Below are positions 1 to 8,040 of a stretch of DNA of 64,000 bases, one piece after another. The notes under the pieces are model-generated. The model was not told the origin of the DNA, ran no database searches, and saw nothing but the letters and a program-made list of their open reading frames with translations. This DNA is from Azonexus sp. Its GTDB lineage: Bacteria; Pseudomonadota; Gammaproteobacteria; Burkholderiales; Rhodocyclaceae. Location: NCBI GenBank assembly GCA_031274715.1, contig JAISPT010000079.1, positions 35,470 to 99,469 on the forward strand. The letters run 5' to 3'. The stretch's first letter is position 1, and each line of letters begins with the position of its first letter. Position numbers and translations under genes: made by a program.

Positions 1-106
1 TCAGCAGCAGGCCGACCGTGCGCGAGCGCCAACCCTGCAGCGCCAGTTCCAGCACCGGACTTTCGGTATAGCGATGACCGCGTTGCGGGCGACGACGGAC
101 GACCAT
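1..106 (-). CDS. ftsI: Penicillin-binding protein 3 / FtsI, N-terminal fragment
   Basis: Only the first 35 codons are in the window. The ATG at 106-104 overlaps the ftsL stop by one base (TGATG). The visible N-terminus is basic (MVVRRRPQRGHRYTES) and runs into a likely membrane segment, as expected for the cytoplasmic tail of the septal transpeptidase. The call rests mainly on position: ftsI follows ftsL in the dcw cluster. The catalytic domains lie outside the window. Confidence 0.7.
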   Translation of the reverse strand, partial: MVVRRRPQRGHRYTESPVLELALQGWRSRTVGLLL

Positions 107-387
107 CAACGCCCTCCCGCCGGCTGAGCCACCGCCACGATCGGACGGCCGGCAATATCCGGCTGGACCATGCGCAACCGTTCACGGGCAATTTTCTCGA
201 TGCGCGGGTGGGTGGCCCAGGTCGACATTTCCAGTTGTAACTGGCCGTACTCGACATCGAGCTGACGCGCCCGCTCTTGCTCCCGCTCAAGTTCCTGGAA
301 CAGCTTGCGCGCCCGGTGCTGCGACGTCACCAGCGCCAGCGCACAGACCACGAGAACGAGCAGCAGGGTCATGTTGAAGCGCAACAT
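106..387 (-). CDS. ftsL: Cell division protein FtsL
   Basis: A 93-residue bitopic protein. Residues about 5-22 form one hydrophobic membrane segment, followed by a charged heptad-like stretch at about 27-60 typical of the periplasmic coiled coil that pairs FtsL with FtsB in the FtsQLB divisome complex. Its start abuts the rsmH stop and its stop overlaps the ftsI start, so translation is coupled along the cluster. FtsL is poorly conserved, so size, topology and location between rsmH and ftsI carry the call. Confidence 0.85.
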   Translation of the reverse strand: MLRFNMTLLLVLVVCALALVTSQHRARKLFQELEREQERARQLDVEYGQLQLEMSTWATHPRIEKIARERLRMVQPDIAGRPIVAVAQPAGGR

Positions 388-1313
388 CAGAGCTTCTCCG
401 CGACCCGCATCACGGCACTACGCGCGCGCGGATTGGCCGCCACCTCGGCGGCGTCGGGACGGATCGCCTTACCGACCAGACGCAGCTTCGGTGACGGCAA
501 CTGGTCAGCACGCAATGGCAGGCCCTTGGGCAACATGTCGGGCGCCGCCTGGGTGCGCATGAAATGCTTGACGATGCGATCTTCCAGCGAATGAAAGCTG
601 ATCACCACCAGCCGCCCGCCCGGCTGCAGCAGGTCGAGGGCTTGCGGCAGGGCTACCGCCAGCTGGCGGAGCTCCTGATTGATATGAATCCGTAGAGCTT
701 GAAAGCTGCGCGTCGCCGGGTCCTGCCCTGGTTCACGGGTGCGCACGGCCGCGCGTACAAGGGCCGCGAACTGAGCTGTTGTGACAACAGGTTGTTCGAG
801 CCGAGCAGCCACAACCTTCTTTGCAATCTGGAAAGCAAACCGTTCTTCGCCATAATTTTTAATAACCTCCGTGATTTCCCTCAACTCGGCCCGCGCCAAC
901 CACTCGGCCGCCGTCTCGCCCTGCGTCGTATCCATCCGCATGTCGAGCGGCGCATCGTGGCGGAAGCTGAAGCCGCGTTCCCCGTCGTCAATCTGCGGCG
1001 ACGACACCCCTACATCGAACAAAATTCCGTCAACCTCGGAAACACCGGTCTCGTGCGCCGCCTCGGCCAATTCGCCAAAGGCCCGATGAATCAATTGGAA
1101 ACGCGCATCGACGATCGCCGCACCGGCGGCGATGGCCTGTGGATCGCGATCGAGGGCAAGCAGCCGGCCCTGCTGGCCGAGGGCGGAAAGAATGCGGCGA
1201 CTGTGGCCACCACGGCCGAAAGTGGCATCCATATAGATACCGTCAGTCTTGATCGCCAGGGATTCCACCGCCTTGTCGAGCAGCACCGTGACGTGGGTGC
1301 CACTCGTGCTCAC
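387..1313 (-). CDS. rsmH: 16S rRNA (cytosine-1402-N4)-methyltransferase RsmH (MraW)
   Basis: 308 residues, normal family length. It methylates N4 of C1402 in the ribosomal decoding centre using S-adenosylmethionine. The family opening HVTVLLDKAVESL is present, followed by the SAM-binding motif DATFGRGGHS at about residues 29-38 and the late motif VVISFHSLEDRIVKHF. The start overlaps the mraZ stop by 4 bases. It is the second gene of the mraZ-rsmH-ftsL-ftsI transcript. Confidence 0.97.
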   Translation of the reverse strand: MSTSGTHVTVLLDKAVESLAIKTDGIYMDATFGRGGHSRRILSALGQQGRLLALDRDPQAIAAGAAIVDARFQLIHRAFGELAEAAHETGVSEVDGILFDVGVSSPQIDDGERGFSFRHDAPLDMRMDTTQGETAAEWLARAELREITEVIKNYGEERFAFQIAKKVVAARLEQPVVTTAQFAALVRAAVRTREPGQDPATRSFQALRIHINQELRQLAVALPQALDLLQPGGRLVVISFHSLEDRIVKHFMRTQAAPDMLPKGLPLRADQLPSPKLRLVGKAIRPDAAEVAANPRARSAVMRVAEKL

Positions 1314-1759
1314 AGCACCAGATCCCCGAAGCAGCCCGGCAACTCGCCACTGGACATGACCTCAGCCGCCAGATCGTTCTGCTGCTTCCAGGCCGCCTCG
1401 CTCCAGATTTCGAAATGACTGCCCATGCCGACCAGATAGACGGTCTTTTCCAGTTGGGCGTACTCGCGCAACTCGGGCGCAACCAGGATGCGCCCCGCCG
1501 AATCGAGCTCCTCGGTGCGCGCATTGCCGACCAGCACGCGCTTGATCGGCGCCGCCCGCGGATCGAGGCTGGAAGCTTTCAGAATTTGGTCACGGATCGG
1601 CTGCCAGGCCGGTGCCGGATAGAGCAACAGGCAACGATGCGGATGTGCGGTCAGGACCAGCGAACCCTCAGCGGCGGCGAGCAAGGACTCGCGGTGCCTT
1701 GCCGGTATGGCAAGCCGCCCCTTGGTATCCAGACTGAGCGCTGTCGCCCCCTCGAACAT
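1310..1759 (-). CDS. mraZ: Transcriptional regulator MraZ
   Basis: 149 residues with two SpoVT/AbrB-type half-repeats, each carrying the DxxGR signature: DTKGRLAIPARHR near residue 11 and DSAGRILVAPELR near residue 90. MraZ forms ring-shaped oligomers that bind tandem TGGGN repeats in its own promoter and repress the division cluster. Matching repeats lie just upstream (1777-1802), so autoregulation is well supported. First gene of the dcw cluster. Confidence 0.96.
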   Translation of the reverse strand: MFEGATALSLDTKGRLAIPARHRESLLAAAEGSLVLTAHPHRCLLLYPAPAWQPIRDQILKASSLDPRAAPIKRVLVGNARTEELDSAGRILVAPELREYAQLEKTVYLVGMGSHFEIWSEAAWKQQNDLAAEVMSSGELPGCFGDLVL

Positions 1760-1776
1760 TACCGCAACCCCCGTTT

Positions 1777-1802
1777 ACCCACTTTTCAACACATTTCCCC
1801 AC
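1777..1802 (-). promoter_or_regulatory. MraZ operator: three GTGGG-type boxes with 10-nt period
   Basis: On the minus strand three boxes GTGGGG (1802-1797), GTGTTG (1792-1787) and GTGGGT (1782-1777) recur exactly every 10 bases, with a fourth G-rich unit (GGGGGT) next in phase. This matches the known MraZ site of TGGGN repeats separated by 5 nt. The first box overlaps the predicted -10. Confidence 0.85.
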
Positions 1803-1829
1803 TTTAGAGCAACAAGTCTGCACCGTCAA
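1801..1829 (-). promoter_or_regulatory. Predicted sigma70 promoter of the mraZ cluster
   Basis: Minus-strand -35 TTGACG (1829-1824), 17-bp spacer, -10 TAAAGT (1806-1801). The -10 runs into the first MraZ box, so bound MraZ would block RNA polymerase. The rest of the gap (1830-2046) is AT-rich with no gene seen. Confidence 0.65.
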
Positions 1830-2046
1830 GGTAAAAAAGGGATTTTTTTCTTACGCAACAATGACTTAGGAGCACTTTGCTCACGTCGCCTTAAGGAAAT
1901 TAACCCTTAAGAATCAATGATCGAAAAACGACTCTTAAAGTGATTTATGAGCATTAGAAGCGAACACGACCAAGCCCCTGCCGGATCATTCCGATCGGGT
2001 GGGGTCCGACAAAAACAGGGAATTGCGACGACGAACGGGAGAGCAG

Positions 2047-4014
2047 TCAGCCGGCGTAGGCCAGCACCCGGTTACGGCCGGCGGCCTTGGCCCGGTACAG
2101 GGCCAGATCGGCACAACGGGTCAGATCGTCGGGCGTCGTGCCATGCTCGGGATAAGCGGCAACGCCGAGCGAAATGGTGCAGGTGACGGCAACGCCACCA
2201 TGTTCGACGGTCAACGTCTCGACCGCCCGCCGCCAGCCTTCGGCACGCTCGATGGCCGCCGTCAGCGGCATGTTGGGCAGCAGAACCAAGAACTCCTCGC
2301 CGCCGTAGCGGCAGGCCGTGTCCTCGGCACGGATGTCGGCCTGCAGCGTCGCCGCCAGGACACGCAGCACCTCGTCTCCAGCCTGATGGCCGTAGGTATC
2401 GTTGACCCGCTTGAAATGATCGATATCGAGCATCACCAGAGACAATGGGCTACCCTCGCGCCGCGCCCGCGACACCTCGCGCTCAAGAATCCCGTCGAGA
2501 TAGCGCCGGTTATGCAGGCCAGTCAGCCCGTCGCGCACCGCCTGCTCTTGCAGCGCCACCTGCAGCCGGCCAATCTCGTCGAGGCGCAACTGCAACTGCC
2601 GATTGCTCTCGCGCAATGCCTGCTCGGCCTGCTTACGCTCGCTGACGTCGCGGCTGATGCCGAGCATCAGCCGCGGCACGCCTTCGGCATCGAACAAATA
2701 GCTGGCCACCACTTCGGTCGGAACACCAGCACCATCGCGGCACAATTGCTCCAGTTCGCAGGTGACGACCAGCGCCGAACGGTCACCAGCGGCAATGCGC
2801 TTCAGATGCCGCTCGATTTCGCCACGCAGGCGACTGGCTGAATCCGCCGTCAACCACTGCTCCAATGCCTGGCCAACCGCTTCCTCCGGCGTGTAGCCAC
2901 GCAAGGCACTGACCGACGGGCTGACGTAAGACAAACGACGCGATGCGATGTCAAGCGTCCAGATCACATCGTGGCTGTTGTCGGCCAACAGGCGGTAACG
3001 CGCCTCGCTCTCGGCAAGACGGGCGCCGGTCGCGGCTTCCTCGCGCTCGGCACGCAACAGCCGGATCAGCACCAGGCTCAAGGCCAGAATCAACAGCAGG
3101 GCAGACAGCCCGACTGCCGCTACCAGCATCCGCCAGTTGGCCAGATAGTCCTCGGCGGCAATGCCGGCGACAACGTAGAGCGGATAGCCGCCGACCCGGT
3201 GATACGCATACTGCCGCTCGACACCGTCGGCCGGACCGCGCAGGCGGATGCTGCCGGCCTGCTCGCCCGCATCGAGGCGCTGCTGGATGGGGTTATCGGC
3301 CAGCGGCCGGTTGAGTCCTTCCGGCAGCGGCGGCTGGCGCAACAGCAGATGACCGTTATCGCTACGCTGCAGGATCAGGACACCGCGCTCACCGAGCCGG
3401 GTCGCATCGAACACGGACTGCAGATTACCGAGATCGAGCGGCGCCATCACCACACCCCGCAAATCCCCCTTGGCATCGCGCACCGGCACGGAGACGATCA
3501 GTAACGGCCGCTCGTTATTGCGCCCGACCAAGACCGGCGAAAAATGCAGCGACAACGCGGGATCATCGCGTAGCGCAAGGAAATAATCGCGCTCACTGGC
3601 AGCGATCGGGGCACGTCCGGACTGCGAGTCATAGCGCAGCAGGCCCGCACCATCGAGCACTCGGAAACCGATGATTTCGGGAAAACGCGCGGCCTGCAGC
3701 GCCAGTTGGCGCTCCACCGCCGGCTGCCAGCGATTGCCCCCGCCCGCCGCAAACGCCTCGAGCGGCAGCGAGACGGCCAGATACTCGAGATCGGCGTGCA
3801 AGCGGCGCAGGGTGCTGCCCAAGCGCTCCTCGATGATGTCGACGAGATGGCCGGCATCGACCTCCGCCTGTCGCACAGCCTGCCGATACACCTCGCCGAG
3901 CACCAGGGCGAGCAGTAAAGCCGTGCCAGCCAGGGTTACGGCACAGACGGCGAGCAGACGGCGCTCGGGTCGACGGCGGAGCGGCGAGCGTTGGTAGTGG
4001 GCTTGTTCGGGCAT
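2047..4014 (-). CDS. Membrane diguanylate cyclase (Cache-PAS-GGDEF)
   Basis: 655 residues. A membrane helix at about 20-42, a periplasmic sensor of about 240 residues resembling a double Cache domain, and a second helix at about 295-320 are followed by a cytoplasmic PAS domain (about 335-460), a coiled-coil linker and a GGDEF domain (about 490-650). The active site is GGEEF at 571-575. The product-inhibition I-site RAED at 562-565 sits exactly five residues upstream, so an active, feedback-controlled c-di-GMP synthase is expected. The ligand is unknown. It stands alone between mraZ and dsbC. Confidence 0.93.
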   Translation of the reverse strand: MPEQAHYQRSPLRRRPERRLLAVCAVTLAGTALLLALVLGEVYRQAVRQAEVDAGHLVDIIEERLGSTLRRLHADLEYLAVSLPLEAFAAGGGNRWQPAVERQLALQAARFPEIIGFRVLDGAGLLRYDSQSGRAPIAASERDYFLALRDDPALSLHFSPVLVGRNNERPLLIVSVPVRDAKGDLRGVVMAPLDLGNLQSVFDATRLGERGVLILQRSDNGHLLLRQPPLPEGLNRPLADNPIQQRLDAGEQAGSIRLRGPADGVERQYAYHRVGGYPLYVVAGIAAEDYLANWRMLVAAVGLSALLLILALSLVLIRLLRAEREEAATGARLAESEARYRLLADNSHDVIWTLDIASRRLSYVSPSVSALRGYTPEEAVGQALEQWLTADSASRLRGEIERHLKRIAAGDRSALVVTCELEQLCRDGAGVPTEVVASYLFDAEGVPRLMLGISRDVSERKQAEQALRESNRQLQLRLDEIGRLQVALQEQAVRDGLTGLHNRRYLDGILEREVSRARREGSPLSLVMLDIDHFKRVNDTYGHQAGDEVLRVLAATLQADIRAEDTACRYGGEEFLVLLPNMPLTAAIERAEGWRRAVETLTVEHGGVAVTCTISLGVAAYPEHGTTPDDLTRCADLALYRAKAAGRNRVLAYAG

Positions 4015-4061
4015 GAAGCTTCGCGGATTCGCCTGGCGCCGCCCCGTCGGCGCCCCAGCGT

Positions 4062-4766
4062 TTAGGGCGTCTGGGCCAGTTTCTGCTCGATACGCGCCAG
4101 CGGCAGCGCACCCGGCACCCGCTCGCCATCGGCGAAGAACAGCGTCGGCGTACCGGAAATGTTCAAACGCCGGCCATATTCCTGATTACGCGTTATCGCG
4201 GAAGTATCGCAATCCTCGCGCCCGGTCGGCGCCTTGCCCTCGATCATCCAGTCGTTCCAGGCTTTGGCGCGATCAGCCGCACACCAGATCTGCTTCGACT
4301 TGCGCACCGAATCCTCGGACAGGATCGGATAGAGGAAGACATAAATGGTGATGTTGTCGAGTTTCTGCAACTCCTTGGCCAGCCGCTTGCAGTAGCCGCA
4401 ATTGGGATCCTCGAAAGTGGCCAGCACCCGCTTGCCGTCGCCACGCACCAGCTTGATCGCCCGCTCGAACGGCAGATCGGCGAAGCGAATCGCGGTCAGC
4501 TTGCGCAAGCGCTCTTCGGTGACGTTCTTCATGCTGCGACCATCGATCAACTGGCCGCCGACCATGATTGCGCTGATCTTCTCGTCGGTGTAGAAGATAT
4601 TGCCGTCGGCGTACACCTCGTACAGGCCAAGATAACCGGCCTTGGCAACGCTTTCGACCTTGGTGCCAAGGCGCTCCTCCATGGCCTTGCGGATATCTGC
4701 CTCGCCCGCCGCGAAGACGGAACTGGCGGCGACGGCGCAGACCAGCGCCAACAATTTCTTCAACAT
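4062..4766 (-). CDS. dsbC: Thiol:disulfide interchange protein DsbC
   Basis: 234 residues. A signal peptide ends near residue 19 (SVFA/AGEAD), then a DsbC-type N-terminal dimerisation domain, then a thioredoxin fold with the isomerase active site CGYC at 123-126 and a TP cis-proline in ISGTPTLFF. A second cysteine pair (W-C-A at about 164 and E-D-C-D at about 185) matches the structural disulfide of DsbC. It acts in the periplasm, rearranging wrong disulfides. The downstream gene of a likely pair with the ubiH-like gene, 9 bases away. Confidence 0.93.
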   Translation of the reverse strand: MLKKLLALVCAVAASSVFAAGEADIRKAMEERLGTKVESVAKAGYLGLYEVYADGNIFYTDEKISAIMVGGQLIDGRSMKNVTEERLRKLTAIRFADLPFERAIKLVRGDGKRVLATFEDPNCGYCKRLAKELQKLDNITIYVFLYPILSEDSVRKSKQIWCAADRAKAWNDWMIEGKAPTGREDCDTSAITRNQEYGRRLNISGTPTLFFADGERVPGALPLARIEQKLAQTP

Positions 4767-4775
4767 GCAGTTCTC

Positions 4776-5936
4776 CTAGAGGACGCCAAGCGCGTAGCGC
4801 GTCAGGGCATTTTTCACGAAGGGCAGACGATCGGTCAGATTCAGCCCGAAGTTGCGCAGCGGACGCCAAGCGTCGCCGTGCTTAAACAAATGCCGCAGGG
4901 CATCGGTTGTCCCTTGCAGCAGCCAAGTTTCCTCGCGCCGCGCCCGCTGGTAGCGCTGCAACAGCCGCAGTTCGCCGATGTCCTGCCACGGCGGCGCGGC
5001 GGCCAGCAGCGCCGCCAGCTCGCGGGCATCCTGGAAGCCGAGATTGATGCCGTGCCCGGACAGCGGATGAATGCCGTGCGCGGCATCGCCGACCAATGCC
5101 AGCCGCGGCGCCACGGCCTGCGGTACGCGCATCAGGCGCAACGGAAAAGCTACTGCCGGCGTCAGCAACTCCAGTTCGCCGAGCACACCCCGGCCAGCCT
5201 CGGCAACGCGTCGGCACAAGCTATCAGGAGCCAATGCGCACAACTCATCAGCCTGCGCTTCGGGGGTGGACCAGACGATGGAAATATGGTTCCCCGGCAA
5301 GGGTAGCCAAGCCAGCACGCCGTCGTCGCGGAACCATTGATAGGCGGTCCCGCGTGGTGCCTTGGCGGTAGCGAAATTGGCCACCACCCCCTTCTCGCCG
5401 TAGGGCGTGTTGATCGCCGCCAGACCCGCCGCCTGCCGCGTCCACGAATCGCGGCCATCGGCTCCGACCAACAGACGACCGGACAGCGCCGTCCCGTCGG
5501 CGAGATGCAGCACCGCTGCATCGTGGCGGAATTCGAGAGCAGCCGGCGCCGCCGGACAAAACAGCGTCAAGTTGGCCTGGCGCTTGGCGCTTTCCCAAAA
5601 TTCGCAAGCCATCAGCGAGGATTCGAGAATCCAGCCCAATTCCAGCACACCGGTTTCGTAGGCGGAGAAATGCAAGCGCCCACCGTCATCGCCGTGCACC
5701 TGCATGTGCCGGATCGGCGCCATGCGCGCCGGGTCGAGATGTTTCCAGGCGCCGAGCGCCTCAAGAAAAGTCGCGTTGACCGGGCTGATGGCGTAAATCC
5801 GCGCATCCCATCCCGGCGGCCGGCACGGCGGTTGACTCTCGATCAGTGCGATACGCAGACGGCTGTCGCGCAAGGCCAGGGCCAAGCTGGCGCCGGCCAA
5901 GCCGCCGCCGACGATGATCAAATCAAAATGCTGCAT
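4776..5936 (-). CDS. UbiH/UbiF/Coq6-family FAD-dependent ring hydroxylase
   Basis: 386 residues, normal for the family. The FAD Rossmann motif GGGLAGASLALAL starts at residue 10, the mid-protein GADGRDSWTR segment is present, and the second FAD motif is GDAAHGIHPLSGHGINLG near residue 285. Such enzymes hydroxylate the aromatic ring in ubiquinone synthesis. Which of UbiH, UbiF, UbiI or UbiM this is cannot be settled by eye. It sits directly upstream of dsbC on the same strand. Confidence 0.9.
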   Translation of the reverse strand: MQHFDLIIVGGGLAGASLALALRDSRLRIALIESQPPCRPPGWDARIYAISPVNATFLEALGAWKHLDPARMAPIRHMQVHGDDGGRLHFSAYETGVLELGWILESSLMACEFWESAKRQANLTLFCPAAPAALEFRHDAAVLHLADGTALSGRLLVGADGRDSWTRQAAGLAAINTPYGEKGVVANFATAKAPRGTAYQWFRDDGVLAWLPLPGNHISIVWSTPEAQADELCALAPDSLCRRVAEAGRGVLGELELLTPAVAFPLRLMRVPQAVAPRLALVGDAAHGIHPLSGHGINLGFQDARELAALLAAAPPWQDIGELRLLQRYQRARREETWLLQGTTDALRHLFKHGDAWRPLRNFGLNLTDRLPFVKNALTRYALGVL

Positions 5937-5977
5937 GACCGCCGATCATGCCGCTGCACGGCGAGGCAAACGCACGC

Positions 5978-6316
5978 TCAGGCGGGGGGATTGCCGCCGC
6001 CGGAAGGCGGTTTGTTCTGGCGCAAACGCCGATTGTTGTTGGCGCGGGAACGATGTTTCTTCTGGGCATTGCCACCGCCACCACCGGGTTTGCCCTGGGG
6101 CATTGGTGGCCGGCCACCGGGTCCCGACTCGTTGCCCGAGATGCGGTTGCCGGGGGCGAGCTGAATCTCCAGCTCGATGATTTCGTCCCATTGCTCGTCG
6201 CTGCGGTCGCGCTCGGGAATCGACAGCAACTCGCGCAGGCGGCGACGGTTGTCGCTGGGCGGCGGCGCGGCATTCGGGATTTCAGGAGGATTTTCGGGAT
6301 CGTTGGAATGAGTCAT
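5978..6316 (-). CDS. Small hydrophilic Gly/Pro-rich protein, function unknown
   Basis: 112 residues, not recognised. An acidic and proline-rich N-terminus (residues 1-22) leads to a compact segment at about 23-52 (RRRLRELLSIPERDRSDEQW) that looks like a short helical domain. A Gly/Pro/Asn/Lys-rich low-complexity tail follows. No signal peptide or membrane helix is visible. It lies between HU and the ubiH-like gene on the same strand. The ATG at 6316 is the only good start. Tail composition suggests nucleic-acid contact, but that is inference. Confidence 0.7.
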   Translation of the reverse strand: MTHSNDPENPPEIPNAAPPPSDNRRRLRELLSIPERDRSDEQWDEIIELEIQLAPGNRISGNESGPGGRPPMPQGKPGGGGGNAQKKHRSRANNNRRLRQNKPPSGGGNPPA

Positions 6317-6373
6317 CGCAAATTAAAAACGGAGCCCGCTCATCACGGACCCCGTAATAGTAGTAAGGCCAAT

Positions 6374-6673
6374 TTACTTCTTTTTGGCAACAGGTTTCTT
6401 GGCGGCAACAGAGGCCTTGAACGCCGTGCCGGCGGTGAACTTTGGCACCGTGGTGGCCGGAATTTTCAGTGTGGCGCCGGTTTTCGGGTTCTTGCCGGTA
6501 CGCGCAGCGCGCTTGGCAGACTTGAACGTGCCGAATCCAACGAGCGTAACCGACTCCCCCTTGGTCACGGTTTTAACCACTGCCGCGATGATAGCCGACA
6601 ACGCCTTGTCAGCAGCAGCCTTGGTAATACCAGCTTCTTTTGCAGCAACTTCGACCAGCTCGGATTTATTCAT
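6374..6673 (-). CDS. hupB: HU-family DNA-binding protein
   Basis: 99 residues. Starts MNKSELVEVAAKEAGITKA, as HU proteins do, with the conserved GFGTF turn at about 47-51, the RTGKNPKTG beta-arm at about 58-66 and the IPATTVPKFTAG segment. It is about nine residues longer than E. coli HU because of a basic tail (AAKKPVAKKK). HU bends and compacts DNA. A strong Shine-Dalgarno AGGAGG precedes the ATG. Monocistronic in appearance. Confidence 0.95.
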   Translation of the reverse strand: MNKSELVEVAAKEAGITKAAADKALSAIIAAVVKTVTKGESVTLVGFGTFKSAKRAARTGKNPKTGATLKIPATTVPKFTAGTAFKASVAAKKPVAKKK

Positions 6674-6835
6674 CTAAGTGCCTCCTAGTTACCTGTGTTG
6701 AATGAAGAAAACTGGCCGTCAGAACGGCAGCTCGGTAAAAGTAGCATACCTTTTCCGCGAAGTGTTGCCCTGAAAAGCCTTTATTCATGGACTTTGTCAC
6801 AGTCTTTGTGCTTTACACACGGCATCCGCCGAAGA

Positions 6836-6861
6836 AGAAAAAACCCCGGCCAGGCCGGGGT
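6836..6861 (-). terminator. Rho-independent terminator of the nap operon
   Basis: On the minus strand a GC hairpin (CCCCGGC / GCCGGGG, loop 3 nt) is followed by a run of T (6843-6837), 25 bases after the napC stop. The rest of the gap to HU (6674-6835) holds the HU leader and promoter region and no gene. Confidence 0.9.
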
Positions 6862-6885
6862 CGTGGCACCGCGGAACAGTCGGGC

Positions 6886-7527
6886 TCAGTGCTTCTCTTC
6901 GCCCTCAGCAGCCGCCTCGGCCGGCTTCTCGCCGTGGCTGATGACGACGGCGCCTTCGTTCTGCACGCCGATGTGCTGGTCGATAGCCGGCAACTGGTGG
7001 GCAATGCCCTTGTGGCAATCGATACAGGTCTTGCCTTCGGCGAAGGCCTCGGGATGCTGCTTGGCCGCCCGCTTGCCCTGTTCGGTGTAGTCCATGTAGT
7101 CGTAGCTGTGGCAGTTGCGGCATTCCCTCGAGTCGTTGGCTTTCATTCGCCGCCACTCGTTCTGGGCCAGTTGGGCACGCTTGGCGTTGAATTTCTCCGG
7201 CGTGTCGATGGTACCGAGAATCTTGTGGAAGACCTCGTTGGAAGCCTGAATCTTGCGAACCATTTTCGGCCCCCACTCCTTCGGCACGTGGCAGTCCGGG
7301 CAGGTGGCACGGACACCGGTACGGTTCGTGTAGTGGATGGTGTTCTGGTATTCGCGGAAGACGTTTTCCTCCATTTCGTGGCAGGAGATGCAGAAAGCTT
7401 CCTTGTTGGTCGCCTCGAGCGCCCAGTTAAAGCTACCCCAGAACACGATACCGGCAACGAACAACAGCAGAGCGGTGACCAGACCGACCCGCTTGACCCA
7501 GGCGGGCATGTATTTGTCGAGACTCAT
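6886..7527 (-). CDS. napC: Cytochrome c-type protein NapC
   Basis: 213 residues from the preferred ATG at 7527. A second ATG directly upstream (7530) overlaps the napB stop as ATGA; the SD run GGGGGA favours the inner start. One N-terminal membrane helix (about 12-33) anchors the protein. Four haem motifs follow in the periplasmic part: CISCH, CPDCH, CRNCH, CIDCH. NapC takes electrons from membrane quinol and passes them to NapB. The alanine/glutamate-rich tail is unremarkable. Last gene of napDABC, ahead of a terminator. Confidence 0.95.
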   Translation of the reverse strand: MSLDKYMPAWVKRVGLVTALLLFVAGIVFWGSFNWALEATNKEAFCISCHEMEENVFREYQNTIHYTNRTGVRATCPDCHVPKEWGPKMVRKIQASNEVFHKILGTIDTPEKFNAKRAQLAQNEWRRMKANDSRECRNCHSYDYMDYTEQGKRAAKQHPEAFAEGKTCIDCHKGIAHQLPAIDQHIGVQNEGAVVISHGEKPAEAAAEGEEKH

Positions 7528-7973
7528 CATTCCCCCTTCTTGGCTGCTGGCTTGTAGGTATTTCCGACGAGCGGCTTGGCGTCGAACTGCGGCACATGGC
7601 ACTGCATGCAGAAATAGCGCCGCGGCGAGATGTTCTTGAGCTTCTTGTCATCGCGGTCCAGATAGTGCGACTTGGCGACCAGGGTGGCGCCGGTTTCCTC
7701 GGCGCGTTCCTTGGAGTGGCAGTCCATGCATTTGTTGAAGTTCTGGGTGATGTTATAGCCCTTGACGCTGTGCGGAACCAGCGGTGGCTGTTTCTGGAAG
7801 TTACGGGGAATGAGGTCCGAATCCCGTTCCGGACGGAACATAGCATCCACCTTCGAATCCTGCTCGATCGCCACGTCACCCCGCTCCGACAGCAGTTTCT
7901 CCTGAGCCCCCGCCAGACCGGCTCCGGACAGGAGCACGGCGGAAGCCAGGGCCAGCGCTGTGATGAATCTCAT
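7527..7973 (-). CDS. napB: Periplasmic nitrate reductase, dihaem cytochrome subunit NapB
   Basis: 148 residues. A signal peptide (MRFITALALASAVLL...) ends near residue 23 (AGA/QEK). Two haem motifs, CMDCH and CMQCH, are spaced as in NapB, with a conserved PPLVPHSV segment before the first. It shuttles electrons from NapC to NapA in the periplasm. Lies between napA and napC; its stop overlaps the upstream napC ATG. Confidence 0.95.
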   Translation of the reverse strand: MRFITALALASAVLLSGAGLAGAQEKLLSERGDVAIEQDSKVDAMFRPERDSDLIPRNFQKQPPLVPHSVKGYNITQNFNKCMDCHSKERAEETGATLVAKSHYLDRDDKKLKNISPRRYFCMQCHVPQFDAKPLVGNTYKPAAKKGE

Positions 7974-8040
7974 GATTGCTTACCTCCGTTTGCGGCCGCA
8001 CCCAACGCGGCCGCCTGTCGCTTGTTATCCATCAGGGCAC

